The translations under genes were made by a program, and so were the position numbers. From JAKFDI01 sp044508835 (GTDB lineage Bacteria; Pseudomonadota; Gammaproteobacteria; Burkholderiales; Burkholderiaceae_C), in assembly GCA_044508835.1 (NCBI GenBank), contig JBIQHD010000014.1, forward strand, positions 1 through 64,000: DNA of 64,000 nucleotides, given 5' to 3'. Each line of letters begins with the position of its first letter. Within the stretch, counting starts at the first letter, position 1. Below the pieces are notes generated by a model. That model was given only the letters and a program-made list of their open reading frames with translations. It was not told the DNA's origin and did no database searches. Of the stretch, positions 36,070-48,532 are shown one piece after another.

Positions 36070-36250
36070 CCGAGGGGCGATCGAACGATGGGAACCGTTC
36101 GATAAAACCCGTTCCGATAAAACCCGTTCGGGCTGAGGTATCGAAGCCCCGTGTGCACCAGGAGGCACTTCGACAAGGCGAAGCCTTGCCTTCAGTCCTG
36201 AGCCTGTCGAAGGGTCAGTGCGAACGGGTTTCCGGGGCGTTCTTGTCTTC
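36070..36250. repeat. REP-like inverted pair, interrupted right arm
   Basis: Left arm CCCGTTCGGGCTGAGGTATCGAAG-like at 36123-36146. The right arm begins CTTCGACAAGG at 36168 but is split by about 35 bp, which itself carries a reversed CTGAGCCTGTCGAAGG; it resumes as GTCAGTGCGAACGGG near 36214. Short runs of CCGTTCGATAAAACC/CCGTTCCGATAAAACC precede it. Its right end encodes the last residues of the YafY-type regulator. Confidence 0.7.
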
Positions 36251-36919
36251 CACGCTGCGCAGCAGCGCCGCCAGCGACTTCTCCGGCTCGTCGCGGAAGC
36301 GCTCGTCCAGCACCTCCACCCCGCGGATGCGGTCGACGCGGAAGCTGCGGAAGGCCTGGCGCAGCTCGCACCAGGCGGCCAGGGTCCAGACCTCGCGCCA
36401 GTAGAGGCAGGCGAGCGGGCGCACGACGCGCTCGCTGTCGCGGTCCTCGAGGTCGCTGTAGCGAAGCCGCAGCTTGCGCCGCGCGTCGGTGGCATGGCGC
36501 AGCACCTCCAGGCGGTGCCGCGTCGCGGCGTCCGGCCCGATGGGCGGGGCGTACAGCGCCAGGCTTTCGGCCGCGGCGCGCACCGAGGGCGGCAGCACGC
36601 CGAGGATCTTCGACAGCGCGCGCTCGGCCTCGTTTGCCAGGCCGGCGTCGAGCCGCGGCTGCGCGATGCGCACCGCGGCGACGAGCGCCTGCGCTTCCTC
36701 GTGGGTGAACATCAGCGGCGGCAGGTCGAAGTGCGCGCCCATGCGGTAGCCGACGCCGGCCTCGCCCTCGATCGGCACGCCGCGCGCCGCCAGGTCGGCG
36801 ACGTCGCGGTAGACGGTGCGCTCCGAGACCTCGAGCCGCTCGGCCAGGAAGCGCGCCGTCGACAGCCGCCGCCCGCGGATGAGCTGGACGAGCTGGAACA
36901 GGCGTTCAGCGCGCCGCAT
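36215..36919 (-). CDS. YafY-type HTH/WYL transcriptional regulator
   Basis: A 234-residue regulator. An N-terminal HTH_11 winged helix (1-60; RFLAERLEVSERTVYRDVADL) is followed by a WYL domain (about 135-225; RPLACLYWREVWTLAAWCELRQAFRSFRVDRI). WYL domains bind ligands or nucleic acid and often control neighbouring genes. The VOC gene starts further downstream on the opposite side of its 5' end, both on minus, so VOC-regulator could form one transcript. The C-terminal few residues (NAPETRSH) come from the adjacent repeat, so the native tail may have been altered. Confidence 0.88.
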   Translation of the reverse strand: MRRAERLFQLVQLIRGRRLSTARFLAERLEVSERTVYRDVADLAARGVPIEGEAGVGYRMGAHFDLPPLMFTHEEAQALVAAVRIAQPRLDAGLANEAERALSKILGVLPPSVRAAAESLALYAPPIGPDAATRHRLEVLRHATDARRKLRLRYSDLEDRDSERVVRPLACLYWREVWTLAAWCELRQAFRSFRVDRIRGVEVLDERFRDEPEKSLAALLRSVEDKNAPETRSH

Positions 36920-36933
36920 GCCTGCCCGGCGGC

Positions 36934-37320
36934 TCAGGCCAGCGCATGCAGGCCGACGCGGTTGCCCTCGGTGTCGACCACGTGCGCGAAGACGCCCATG
37001 CCGTCCGGGAGCTGCACCTTGGGCGTGGCGATGCGCCCGCCGGCCGCTTCCACGCGGGCGAGCACGGCGTCGATCGAGGGGTTGGCGTTGAGGTAGACGA
37101 GCGAGCCGTTCTGCGCCGGCGGCGGCACGTTCGGGCCGGCGACGAGGCAGCCGCCCACGCCCGCCTCGCCGGCCTTGAACATCACCATGGCTTCGCTGCC
37201 CATGTCCATGCGCTGCATCGGCCGGCCGAGCAGGGTTTCATAGAAGGCCTGGGCGCGCGGCAGGTCGGTGACGGGGATCTCGAACCAGTTCACCGCGTGT
37301 TCGTTTCGATCGTCGGCCAT
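36934..37320 (-). CDS. VOC-family (glyoxalase-like) protein
   Basis: A 128-residue protein with the VOC beta-alpha-beta-beta-beta pattern: NWFEIPVTDLPRAQAFYETLLG at the start and GGRIATPKVQLPDGMGVFAHVVDTEGNRVGLHA at the end. The metal-ligand set is partly present (His in FAHVVD, Glu in the last motif), so it could be enzymatic or a binding protein such as a PhnB/bleomycin-resistance relative. I start at the ATG at 37320 with AGGAGA at 8 nt. It lies 14 bp ahead of the YafY-type gene and is probably cotranscribed. Confidence 0.82.
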   Translation of the reverse strand: MADDRNEHAVNWFEIPVTDLPRAQAFYETLLGRPMQRMDMGSEAMVMFKAGEAGVGGCLVAGPNVPPPAQNGSLVYLNANPSIDAVLARVEAAGGRIATPKVQLPDGMGVFAHVVDTEGNRVGLHALA

Positions 37321-37365
37321 GTCGGGTCTCCTGAAAAGGCGTTGAGGAGCCGCCATGCTCGCGCC

Positions 37366-37395
37366 CCGCTGCTGACACCGTGTTGTCAGCAGCGG
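37366..37395 (-). terminator. Strong hairpin after glpK
   Basis: A perfect 12-bp inverted repeat, CCGCTGCTGACA and TGTCAGCAGCGG with a six-base loop, 13 bp past the glpK stop. There is no T-run on either side, so it may stabilise the glpK 3' end or act as a protein-binding site rather than a classical terminator. Confidence 0.5.
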
Positions 37396-37408
37396 TGGCA
37401 GGAGCCGC

Positions 37409-38905
<1,497 letters not shown>

Positions 38906-38925
38906 GGAATGTCTCATACGGGTTC

Positions 38926-39045
38926 GCGTTCAAAAGTACAAGAGCGCCACAAAAGCCCGTTCGCACTGAGGTATCGAAGTGCCTGTCGGTGCACACGGGG
39001 CTTCGATACCTCAGCCCGAACGGTTCTTGTCGTTTGATCGCCAAT
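38926..39045. repeat. Best-preserved REP-like inverted pair
   Basis: Arms at about 38957-38979 and 39001-39023 are inverted copies of CGTTCGcaCTGAGGTATCG with two mismatches over 23 bp, around a 21-bp loop. Flanks GTTCGCGTTCAAAAGTACAAG and CTTGTCGTTTGATCGCC match the flanks of the copy at 31.8 kb. It fills the glpR-glpK gap and could form a strong mRNA hairpin there. Confidence 0.8.
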
Positions 39046-39050
39046 GGGTC

Positions 39051-39818
39051 TCAGCTGTCGGCGATCACGCATTGGACACCGGCTTCGGCCAGCAGCGCCG
39101 GAAACGGCGCCGGCGGGGTCGCGTCGGTGAACAGGGTGTCGATCTGGTGCAGCCGGGCGAGCTCCACCATCGCCGGGCGGTTGAACTTGCTGTGGTCGCT
39201 GGCGAGCCACACCTCGCGCGAGTGCTCGATGATCGCCCGCGCCACCGTCACCTCGCGGTAGTCGTAGTCGCGCAGGGTGCCGTCGGCCTCGATGCCCGAG
39301 ATGCCGATCAGGCCGATGTCGACCTTGAACTGCTTGATGAAGTCGATCGTCACCTCGCCCACGATGCCGCGGTCGCGCGAGCGCACCACGCCGCCGGCGA
39401 CGATCACCTCGCAGGCCGCGTTGTCGGCCAGGATGGCGGCCACGTTCAGGTTGTTGGTGATCACGCGCAGGTTCCGGTGGCGCAGCAGCTCGCGCGCGAT
39501 GGCCTCGGTGGTGGTGCCGATGTTCAGGATCAGCGAGCAGCCGTCGGGCACGGCCTTGGCCACCGCGCGCGCGATGCGCTGCTTGGCGCCTTCGTTGAGC
39601 TGCTGCCTCTGGCGGTAGGCGATGTTCTCCACCGTCGAGCTCGGCAGGCGCACGCCGCCGTGGAAGCGCGCCAGCAGGCCGGCGTCCGAGAGCAGCTTCA
39701 CGTCGCGGCGCACCGTCTGCAGCGTCACGCCGAACTGTTCGGCCAAGGCCTCGACGGTCACGGCGCCGCGGCCGCGTACCTCGTCGAGAAGCATCGCCTG
39801 GCGGGGATTGGGAGTCAT
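39051..39818 (-). CDS. glpR: DeoR-family glycerol 3-phosphate repressor
   Basis: A 255-residue regulator. The N-terminal DeoR helix-turn-helix (about 5-57) includes VEALAEQFGVTLQTVRRDVKLLSDAG. The C-terminal sugar-phosphate-sensing domain has LILNIGTTTEAIARELL, NLNVAAILADN and GISGIEADGTLRDYDYREV. The placement between glpK and glpD fits GlpR, which loses DNA affinity when it binds glycerol 3-phosphate. The AT-rich operator-like cluster lies 100-170 bp upstream in the divergent region. No ribosome site is evident before the ATG at 39818. Confidence 0.92.
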   Translation of the reverse strand: MTPNPRQAMLLDEVRGRGAVTVEALAEQFGVTLQTVRRDVKLLSDAGLLARFHGGVRLPSSTVENIAYRQRQQLNEGAKQRIARAVAKAVPDGCSLILNIGTTTEAIARELLRHRNLRVITNNLNVAAILADNAACEVIVAGGVVRSRDRGIVGEVTIDFIKQFKVDIGLIGISGIEADGTLRDYDYREVTVARAIIEHSREVWLASDHSKFNRPAMVELARLHQIDTLFTDATPPAPFPALLAEAGVQCVIADS

Positions 39819-39919
39819 CGGAAGGTCGGGGGAACGGCAGCCATCGGGACCCAGCCTAGCCAATGCGGCGCGGCCGGACATGGTGGATTTCGCGCTTGCG
39901 CGCCGGCGCGAGTTCGCAT

Positions 39920-39990
39920 AAAACGAAAAAAGAAGAGCGCAAAACGAAAACAGACGAAAGACAAACGCTCGTTCGTTTTGTTTCAATTGT
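39920..39990. promoter_or_regulatory. Putative GlpR operator cluster
   Basis: A markedly A/T-rich stretch in very GC-rich DNA. It holds AAACGAAA (39921-39928), AAACGAAA (39942-39949), GACGAAAG (39953-39960) and an inverted TTCGTTTTGTTTC (39972-39984). Repeated ACGAAA/TTCGT half-sites ahead of glpD fit DeoR/GlpR operators and presumably overlap the glpD promoter. Confidence 0.7.
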
Positions 39991-40005
39991 CATCGAGGAG
40001 ACAGA

Positions 40006-41643
40006 TTGAGCCCGCAGCCCGAAGCCTGGCGCGCCGGTCCCGCACCGGCGGCCCGCCCGCCGTCGACCGCGCCCGCGTCCGAGCCGCCGGCGCTCGACGC
40101 GCTGGTCGTGGGCGGCGGCATCAACGGCGCGGGCATCGCGCGCGACCTGGCCGGCCGCGGCGCGCGGGTGCTGCTGTGCGAGCAGGACGACCTGGCGGCG
40201 CACACCTCGTCGTCGTCGACCAAGCTGATCCACGGCGGGCTGCGCTACCTCGAGTACTACGAGTTCCAGCTCGTGCGCAAGGCGCTGGCCGAGCGCGAGG
40301 TGCTGCTCAGGAGCGCGCCGCACATCATGTGGCCGCTGCGCTTCGTCATGCCGCACGACCCCGGCATGCGCCCGGTCTGGATGATCCGCATCGGCCTGTT
40401 CCTCTATGACCACCTGGCGCGCCGCGAGGTGCTGGCCGGCTCGCGCACGGTGGACCTGCGCGGCGGCCCGCTGGGCGCGCCGCTCAAGCCGCTGTTCACG
40501 CGCGGCTTCGTCTACTCCGACGGCTGGGTGGACGACGCGCGGCTGGTGGTGCTCAACGCCATCGACGCCCGCGAGCGCGGCGCCGAGGTGCTCACGCGCT
40601 GGCGCTGCGTCGACGCGCGGCGCGGCGCCGGCGGCTGGGACGTGCGGCTGCGCAGTCGGGCCGGCGACGAGCGCCGGGTGCGTGCCCGGGCGCTGGTCAA
40701 CGCCGCGGGGCCGTGGGCCGGGCAGTTCCTGGCCGAGCACGCGCACCTGCCGCAGGCGAAGACGCTGCGGCTCGTCAAGGGCAGCCACATCGTCGTGCCG
40801 CGCCTGTTCGACCACGACCACGCCTACATCCTGCAGAACCCCGACAAGCGCATCATCTTCATGATTCCCTACGAGCGCGACTTCACGCTCATCGGCACCA
40901 CCGACGTCGAGCACACCGGCCCCATCGGCCAGGCGCGCATCGACCCGGGCGAGATCGACTACCTGTGCGAGCAGGCGAGCCGCTACCTCGCCAGCCCCGT
41001 GGTGCCGGCCGACGTGGTGTGGACGTACGCCGGCGTGCGCCCGCTGCTCGACGACGAATCGGGCGACCCCTCGGCCGTCACGCGCGACTACCAGCTCGAA
41101 CTCGACACGCAGGGCGCGCCGCTGCTCACCGTGTGGGGCGGCAAGATCACCACCTTCCGCAAGCTGGCCGAAGAGGCGGCGGACCTCGTGGCCGCGCCGC
41201 TGGGCCTTCGGGGTGCGGCCTGGACGGCCGGCGCCGTGCTGCCGGGCGGCGACCTCGGCGGGCCGGGCGGCACCGCGCGGCGGCCCGATGCTGCCTTCGC
41301 CGCGTTCGAGCAGGCCTTTGCGGCCAGGCACCCGGCGCTTTCGCCCGCGCTGTGCCACCGCCTCGCGCGGGCCTACGGCGCACGCGCCGACCGGCTGTTC
41401 GTCGACGGCGCCGCCCATGGCGGCCTGGGCGCTGAAGTGGCGCCCGGCCTGCACGAGGCCGAGCTGCAGTACCTGCATGCGCACGAATGGGCGCGCAGCG
41501 CCGACGACGTGCTGTGGCGCCGCAGCAAGCTGGGCCTGCGCCTGGCGCCCGCCGCGCGCGAGGCGGTGGCCGCCTGGTGCGCCCACCACTGGCCCGACGC
41601 GCCGCCGGCCGCCGCCCCCTCGCGGGAGGCCGCATGGAACTGA
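40006..41643 (+). CDS. glpD: Aerobic glycerol-3-phosphate dehydrogenase
   Basis: A 545-residue FAD flavoprotein of the inner-membrane surface that oxidises glycerol 3-phosphate to dihydroxyacetone phosphate and passes electrons to quinone. The FAD-binding ALVVGGGINGAGIARDLAG and the family signature SSSSTKLIHGGLRYLEYYEF are clear; VWTYAGVRPLLDDES and VWGGKITTFRKLAEEAAD follow. The start is TTG at 40006 with GGAG six bases upstream; the first 30 residues are Pro/Ala-rich and extra to the core. The last 10 bp overlap the first ABC ATPase gene, so transport and catabolism are coupled. Confidence 0.96.
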   Translation: MSPQPEAWRAGPAPAARPPSTAPASEPPALDALVVGGGINGAGIARDLAGRGARVLLCEQDDLAAHTSSSSTKLIHGGLRYLEYYEFQLVRKALAEREVLLRSAPHIMWPLRFVMPHDPGMRPVWMIRIGLFLYDHLARREVLAGSRTVDLRGGPLGAPLKPLFTRGFVYSDGWVDDARLVVLNAIDARERGAEVLTRWRCVDARRGAGGWDVRLRSRAGDERRVRARALVNAAGPWAGQFLAEHAHLPQAKTLRLVKGSHIVVPRLFDHDHAYILQNPDKRIIFMIPYERDFTLIGTTDVEHTGPIGQARIDPGEIDYLCEQASRYLASPVVPADVVWTYAGVRPLLDDESGDPSAVTRDYQLELDTQGAPLLTVWGGKITTFRKLAEEAADLVAAPLGLRGAAWTAGAVLPGGDLGGPGGTARRPDAAFAAFEQAFAARHPALSPALCHRLARAYGARADRLFVDGAAHGGLGAEVAPGLHEAELQYLHAHEWARSADDVLWRRSKLGLRLAPAAREAVAAWCAHHWPDAPPAAAPSREAAWN

Positions 41644-42719
41644 AGCTCGAAGGCATCGAGCACCGCGTGGGTGCGCAGACCTGGCTGCACCGGCTGGACC
41701 TGAGCCTCGCGCCGCGCGCGGTGACGGTGCTGCTCGGCGCCACCCAGGCCGGCAAGACCACGCTGATGCGGCTGATGGCCGGGCTGGACGCGCCCACCGC
41801 CGGCCGCGTCCATGCCGACGGGCGCGACGTGACCGGCCTGCCCGTGCGCGAGCGCAACGTGGCGATGGTCTACCAGCAGTTCATCAACTACCCGTCGATG
41901 ACGGTGGCCGACAACATCGCCTCGCCGCTGCGGCTGCGCGGCGGCCTGGACCGCCGGACCATCGCCGCGCGCGTGCAGGAGCTCGCCGCCCGGCTGCACA
42001 TCGAGCCCTTCCTGCAGCGCCTGCCGGCCGAGCTCTCGGGCGGGCAGCAGCAGCGCGTGGCGCTGGCGCGGGCGCTCGCCAAGCAGGCGCCGCTGATGCT
42101 GCTCGACGAGCCGCTGGTGAACCTCGACTACAAGCTGCGCGAGGAACTGCGCGACGAGCTGACGCAGCTCTTCGCCGCCGGCGAGTCGACGGTGGTCTAC
42201 GCCACCACCGAGCCCACCGAGGCGCTGCTGCTGGGCGGCCACACCGCGGTGCTGGACGCGGGCGAGCTGCTGCAGTACGGGCCGACGGCCGAGGTGTTCC
42301 ACCAGCCGAAGTCCATCCGCGTGGCGCGCGCCTTCAGCGACCCGCCGATGAACCTGCTGCCCGGCACGCCGGCGGCCTCGAGCGTGGCGCTGGCCCGCGG
42401 CCCGGAACTGGCGGTGCTGCTGCCGCCGGTGCACGCGGACAGGCTCGCCGCGCTCACCGTCGGCATCCGCGCCAACGCGCTGCGCGTGCGGGAGCGCGCC
42501 GGCGACGTGGCGCTGCCCGGCACGGTGGAGCTGGCCGAGATCTCCGGCTCGGACACCTTCGTGCACGTGAGCACCCCGGTCGGCGAGCTGGTGGCGCAGC
42601 TCACCGGCGTGCACCAGTTCACCCTCGGGCAGGCGCTCACGCTCTACCTCGGCCCGGCGCAGGTGTACGTCTTCGATGCGCAGGGCGACCTGCTCGTCGC
42701 CCCTTCGGGAAGGATGTGA
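41634..42719 (+). CDS. glpS: Glycerol ABC transporter ATPase GlpS
   Basis: A 361-residue sugar-type ABC ATPase (ABC domain to about 230, then a TOBE/OB region). Walker A is GATQAGKT (35-42), signature LSGGQ (134-138) is intact and Walker B ends D158-E159. The H-loop is degenerate: YATTEPTEAL has T192 where YVTHDQVEAL carries histidine. The gene order glpD-glpS-glpT-glpP-glpQ-glpU-glpV is that of the glycerol transporter described in Rhizobium leguminosarum. GGGAGG precedes the ATG, inside the end of glpD. Confidence 0.92.
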   Translation: MELKLEGIEHRVGAQTWLHRLDLSLAPRAVTVLLGATQAGKTTLMRLMAGLDAPTAGRVHADGRDVTGLPVRERNVAMVYQQFINYPSMTVADNIASPLRLRGGLDRRTIAARVQELAARLHIEPFLQRLPAELSGGQQQRVALARALAKQAPLMLLDEPLVNLDYKLREELRDELTQLFAAGESTVVYATTEPTEALLLGGHTAVLDAGELLQYGPTAEVFHQPKSIRVARAFSDPPMNLLPGTPAASSVALARGPELAVLLPPVHADRLAALTVGIRANALRVRERAGDVALPGTVELAEISGSDTFVHVSTPVGELVAQLTGVHQFTLGQALTLYLGPAQVYVFDAQGDLLVAPSGRM

Positions 42720-42720
42720 G

Positions 42721-43805
42721 ATGGCCCGCATCGACCTCGACCTGGCCCACTCCTACCACGCGAACCCGCAGCGCGACGAGGACTACGCGCTGCTGCCGCT
42801 GAAGATGACGTTCGCCGACGGCGGCGCCTACGCGCTGCTCGGCCCCTCGGGCTGCGGCAAGACGACCATGCTCAACGTCATCTCGGGCCTGGTGAAGCCG
42901 TCGCGCGGCACCGTGACCTTCGACGGGCGCGAGGTGACCGGCCTCACGCCGCAGCAGCGCAACATCGCGCAGGTGTTCCAGTTCCCCGTCATCTACGACA
43001 CGATGACGGTGGCCGAGAACCTCGCCTTCCCGCTGCGCAACCGCGGCGCGCCGCCCGAGCGCATCCGGCAGCGGGTGGGCCAGATCGCCGAGATGCTGGA
43101 GATGAGCGGCCAGCTGAACCTGCGCGCCGCGGGCCTCGCGGCCGACGCCAAGCAGAAGATCTCGCTCGGCCGCGGCCTGGTGCGCGAGGACGTGAGCGCG
43201 GTGCTGTTCGACGAGCCGCTCACCGTGATCGACCCGCACCTGAAGTGGCAGCTGCGGCGCAAGCTCAAGCAGATCCACCACGAGCTCAAGCTCACGCTCA
43301 TCTACGTCACGCACGACCAGGTGGAGGCGCTGACCTTCGCCGACGAGGTGGTGGTGATGACGCGCGGCAAGGCGGTGCAGGTGGGCAGCGCCACGCAGCT
43401 GTTCGAGCGGCCGCAGCACACCTTCGTCGGGCACTTCATCGGCTCGCCGGGCATGAACTTCCTGCCGGCGCGCTCGGCGGAGGGGCGCATCGAGGTGGCG
43501 GGGCAGCGCATCGAGCGGCCCGAGGGCGTGGCCGTGCCCGCCGGCGACTTCACGCTGGGCGTGCGGCCGGAGTACGTGGAGCTCGCCGCCGCCGAGGCGC
43601 CCGGCGCCGTGCTGGCCGCGGTGACGCAGGCGCAGGACATCGGCACCTACTGGCTGGTGAGCGCGCGCGTGGGCCACGGCCCCTCGCAGGCGGTCATCCG
43701 CGCGCGCTTCGGCGCCGGCCAGGCCATTCCGCGCGCGGGCGACACGGCGTGGCTGTCCATCGTCGGCCCGCACAGCTGCTTCTACGTCAACGAGGAGCTG
43801 GTGGC

Positions 43806-43809
<4 letters not shown>
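42721..43809 (+). CDS. glpT: Glycerol ABC transporter ATPase GlpT (degenerate signature)
   Basis: A 362-residue partner ATPase. Walker A GPSGCGKT (41-48), Walker B D164-E165 and H-loop H198 (YVTHDQVEAL) are intact, but the LSGGQ signature is replaced by LAADA (139-143) in the string AADAKQKISLGRG. It thus complements GlpS, which keeps the signature but lost the H-loop histidine. A C-terminal regulatory OB domain follows. The name follows the rhizobial glycerol operon and is unrelated to the GlpT antiporter. It starts one base after the glpS stop. Confidence 0.92.
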
Positions 43810-44685
<876 letters not shown>

Positions 44686-44693
<8 letters not shown>

Positions 44694-45498
44694 ACGGCGC
44701 TTCCGCAAGCGGACGATCTTCCTCGTCGCCTACCTCGTGTTCGCCATCCTGCCGGTGTACTGGATGGTCAACATGTCGCTGAAGACGAACGTCGAGATCC
44801 TCGGCACCTTCTCGCTGTGGCCGCGCAGCCTGACGCTGGACAACTTCTCGATCATCTTCACCGACTCGTCCTGGTACTCGGGCTACATCAACTCGCTCAT
44901 CTACGTGGCGATGAACACGGTGATGTCGCTGCTCGTCGCGCTGCCCGCGGCCTACGCCTTCAGCCGCTACAGCTTCCTCGGCGACAAGCACGTGTTCTTC
45001 TGGCTGCTGACCAACCGCATGACGCCGCCGGCGGTGTTCCTGCTGCCCTTCTTCCAGCTCTACACCACCGTCGGGCTGATGGACACGCACATCGCGGTGG
45101 CGCTCGCGCACCTGGTGTTCAACGTGCCGCTGGCGGTGTGGATCCTCGAGGGCTTCATGAGCGGCGTGCCGCGCGAGATCGACGAGACGGCCTACATCGA
45201 CGGGTACTCGTTCCCGCGCTTCTTCCTGACCATCTTCATCCCGCTCATCAAGGCGGGCGTGGGCGTGGCGGCGTTCTTCTGCTTCATGTTCAGCTGGGTG
45301 GAGCTCTTGATGGCGCGCACGCTCACCAGTGTGGACGCCAAGCCCATCGTCGCGACGATGACGCGCACCGTCTCGGCCTCGGGCATGGACTGGGGGCTGC
45401 TCGCCGCCGCCGGCGTGCTGACCATCGTGCCGGGCGCCATCGTCATCTGGTTCGTGCGGCACTACATCGCCAAGGGCTTCGCCATGGGGCGCGTGTGA
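44686..45498 (+). CDS. glpQ: Glycerol ABC transporter permease GlpQ
   Basis: A 270-residue MalG-like permease with six predicted helices. The coupling loop is IDETAYIDGYSFPRFFLTIFIPLIKAG. The start MDERRFRKRT at 44686 has AAGGAG seven bases upstream; a more distant in-frame start adds six residues without such a site. The gene overlaps glpP by 8 bp and its stop overlaps the glpU start by one base. The symbol follows the rhizobial operon and does not mean the GlpQ phosphodiesterase. Confidence 0.94.
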
Positions 45499-45821
45499 TG
45501 AACAAGTTCGGCATCTTCCATTGGATGGCCTGGACGCTGCCCGTGGCGGTGTTCTTCGTCTGCATCGCGCTCCTGCTCGTCGGCATGACGATCTGGGAGC
45601 TCAAGTCGCCCACCGTGGCGCGCAAGGGGTTTCTTCCGATCGCCACCACGCGCGGCGACCGGCTGTTCATCGGGCTGCTGAGCGCGGCCTACGTGAACCT
45701 CGCCTTCGTGGCGACGAGCGAAAAGATGATGACCTGGTTCGGCCTCGAGGACGAACCCTCGGTGTGGATCGGCTTCGTGGTGTCGATGGCCGTGCTGGCG
45801 CTGGTCATGCGCCGGGGCTGA
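45498..45821 (+). CDS. glpU: DUF2160 small membrane protein GlpU
   Basis: A 107-residue protein with three hydrophobic segments (about 8-34, 57-74, 88-104). The GIFHWMAWTLPVAVFF start and WELKSPTVARKGFLPIATTRGDRLFIGLL core are typical of DUF2160. The family is found almost only inside glycerol ABC operons and its role is unknown; an accessory part of the transporter is the usual suggestion. It overlaps glpQ by one base. Confidence 0.9.
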   Translation: MNKFGIFHWMAWTLPVAVFFVCIALLLVGMTIWELKSPTVARKGFLPIATTRGDRLFIGLLSAAYVNLAFVATSEKMMTWFGLEDEPSVWIGFVVSMAVLALVMRRG

Positions 45822-45925
45822 ACGCACCCGCGCCTTTCTCTCTCGACGCGATTCCAAGGCGCGCGGCCTTCACTTCCCAGCCGCGTGGTCGCAGTAGACA
45901 CAGGGAAGCACCAGAGGAGACAGAC

Positions 45926-47671
<1,746 letters not shown>

Positions 47672-47701
47672 TCGCCGGCTGACGATTGAGCCGAGGGCCT
47701 T

Positions 47702-47720
47702 TGCCGCGTGAGGCGCGGCA
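47702..47720 (+). terminator. Small hairpin after glpV
   Basis: TGCCGCG and CGCGGCA with a five-base loop, 30 bp past the glpV stop, but followed by G rather than T. It may mark the end of the glycerol operon. Confidence 0.4.
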
Positions 47721-48022
47721 GGGGGTTCACGGGCCGCGGCGCGGGGGTGCCCGCGTCGCGGCTCTTTCTCAAGGAGCTGTACGCTCGCTCGTCCGACAGA
47801 AGCGCCGGCGTCGGCCGGGCGCTGATGGCGTGGGTGGCGCGCCATGCCGTGGCCCACGGGTGCTGCCGAATCGATTGGCCCGTCAAGGCCACGAATGCGA
47901 GAGGCATCGCGTTCTATGAGCGCCTGGGGGCCGAGCCATTGGCCGAGCGGCTGAGCTACCGCCTCGTCGAGCCGGGCCTGAGCCGCCTGGCCGCTGAAAG
48001 CGGCATTGAACGCAACGACTGA
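47708..48022 (+). pseudogene. Truncated GNAT acetyltransferase remnant
   Basis: The frame encodes only the C-terminal half of a GNAT domain: LFLKELYARSSDRSAGVGRALM (acetyl-CoA loop), then DWPVKATNARGIAFYERLGAEPL. The first 60-80 residues expected of a GNAT fold are missing; the upstream bases instead give Arg/Gly-rich translation without homology and no ribosome site. I read it as a decayed gene, although a short expressed fragment cannot be excluded. Confidence 0.7.
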
Positions 48023-48038
48023 CCAGGGGGTGGCCGCG

Positions 48039-48494
48039 ATGGTGGAGAAGCAGCCGACGAAGACCGCGAAGCCGGCGCCGAAGCCGCAGCCCGGCGAGGT
48101 CGTGCTGCTCTCGGGCGGCAACCCGCAGATCCCCAAGGGGTACGGCGAAGCGCCCGTGCAGGCCTACATCGCCGCGATGCCCGGCTGGAAGCGCGCGCTC
48201 GGGCACCGCCTCGACGCGCTCATCGAGCGCGCCGTGCCCGGCGTGCGCAAGGCCGTCAAGTGGAATTCGCCCTTCTATGGCGTCGAGGACGACAGCTGGT
48301 TCCTCAGCCTTCACTGCTTCACGAAGTACGTCAAGGTGGCCTTCTTCCGCGGTGCGTCGCTGCGGCCGCCGCCGCCGGGCGCGTCCAGGCAGAAGGACGT
48401 GCGCTACCTCGACATCCACGAGGGTGAGTTCGACGAGGCGCAGTTCGCCGACTGGGTCCGGCAGGCCAGCCGATTGCCGGGCGAACGGATGTGA
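48039..48494 (+). CDS. DUF1801 (YdhG-like) protein, first copy
   Basis: A 151-residue protein. After a Lys/Pro-rich N-terminus comes the DUF1801 core: GWKRALGHRLDALIERAVPGVRKAVKWNSPFYGVEDDSWFLSLHCFTKYVKVAFFRGASLRPP. The family has a small alpha/beta fold and no established function. I chose ATG 48039 with AGGGGG eight bases upstream; TTG 48006 and GTG 48030 are alternatives. Its stop overlaps a possible GTG start of the next, related gene. Confidence 0.78.
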   Translation: MVEKQPTKTAKPAPKPQPGEVVLLSGGNPQIPKGYGEAPVQAYIAAMPGWKRALGHRLDALIERAVPGVRKAVKWNSPFYGVEDDSWFLSLHCFTKYVKVAFFRGASLRPPPPGASRQKDVRYLDIHEGEFDEAQFADWVRQASRLPGERM

Positions 48495-48532
48495 GCGGCC
48501 CGGCGAAAGTTCGATCCGGGCGGGAGCAGCGC

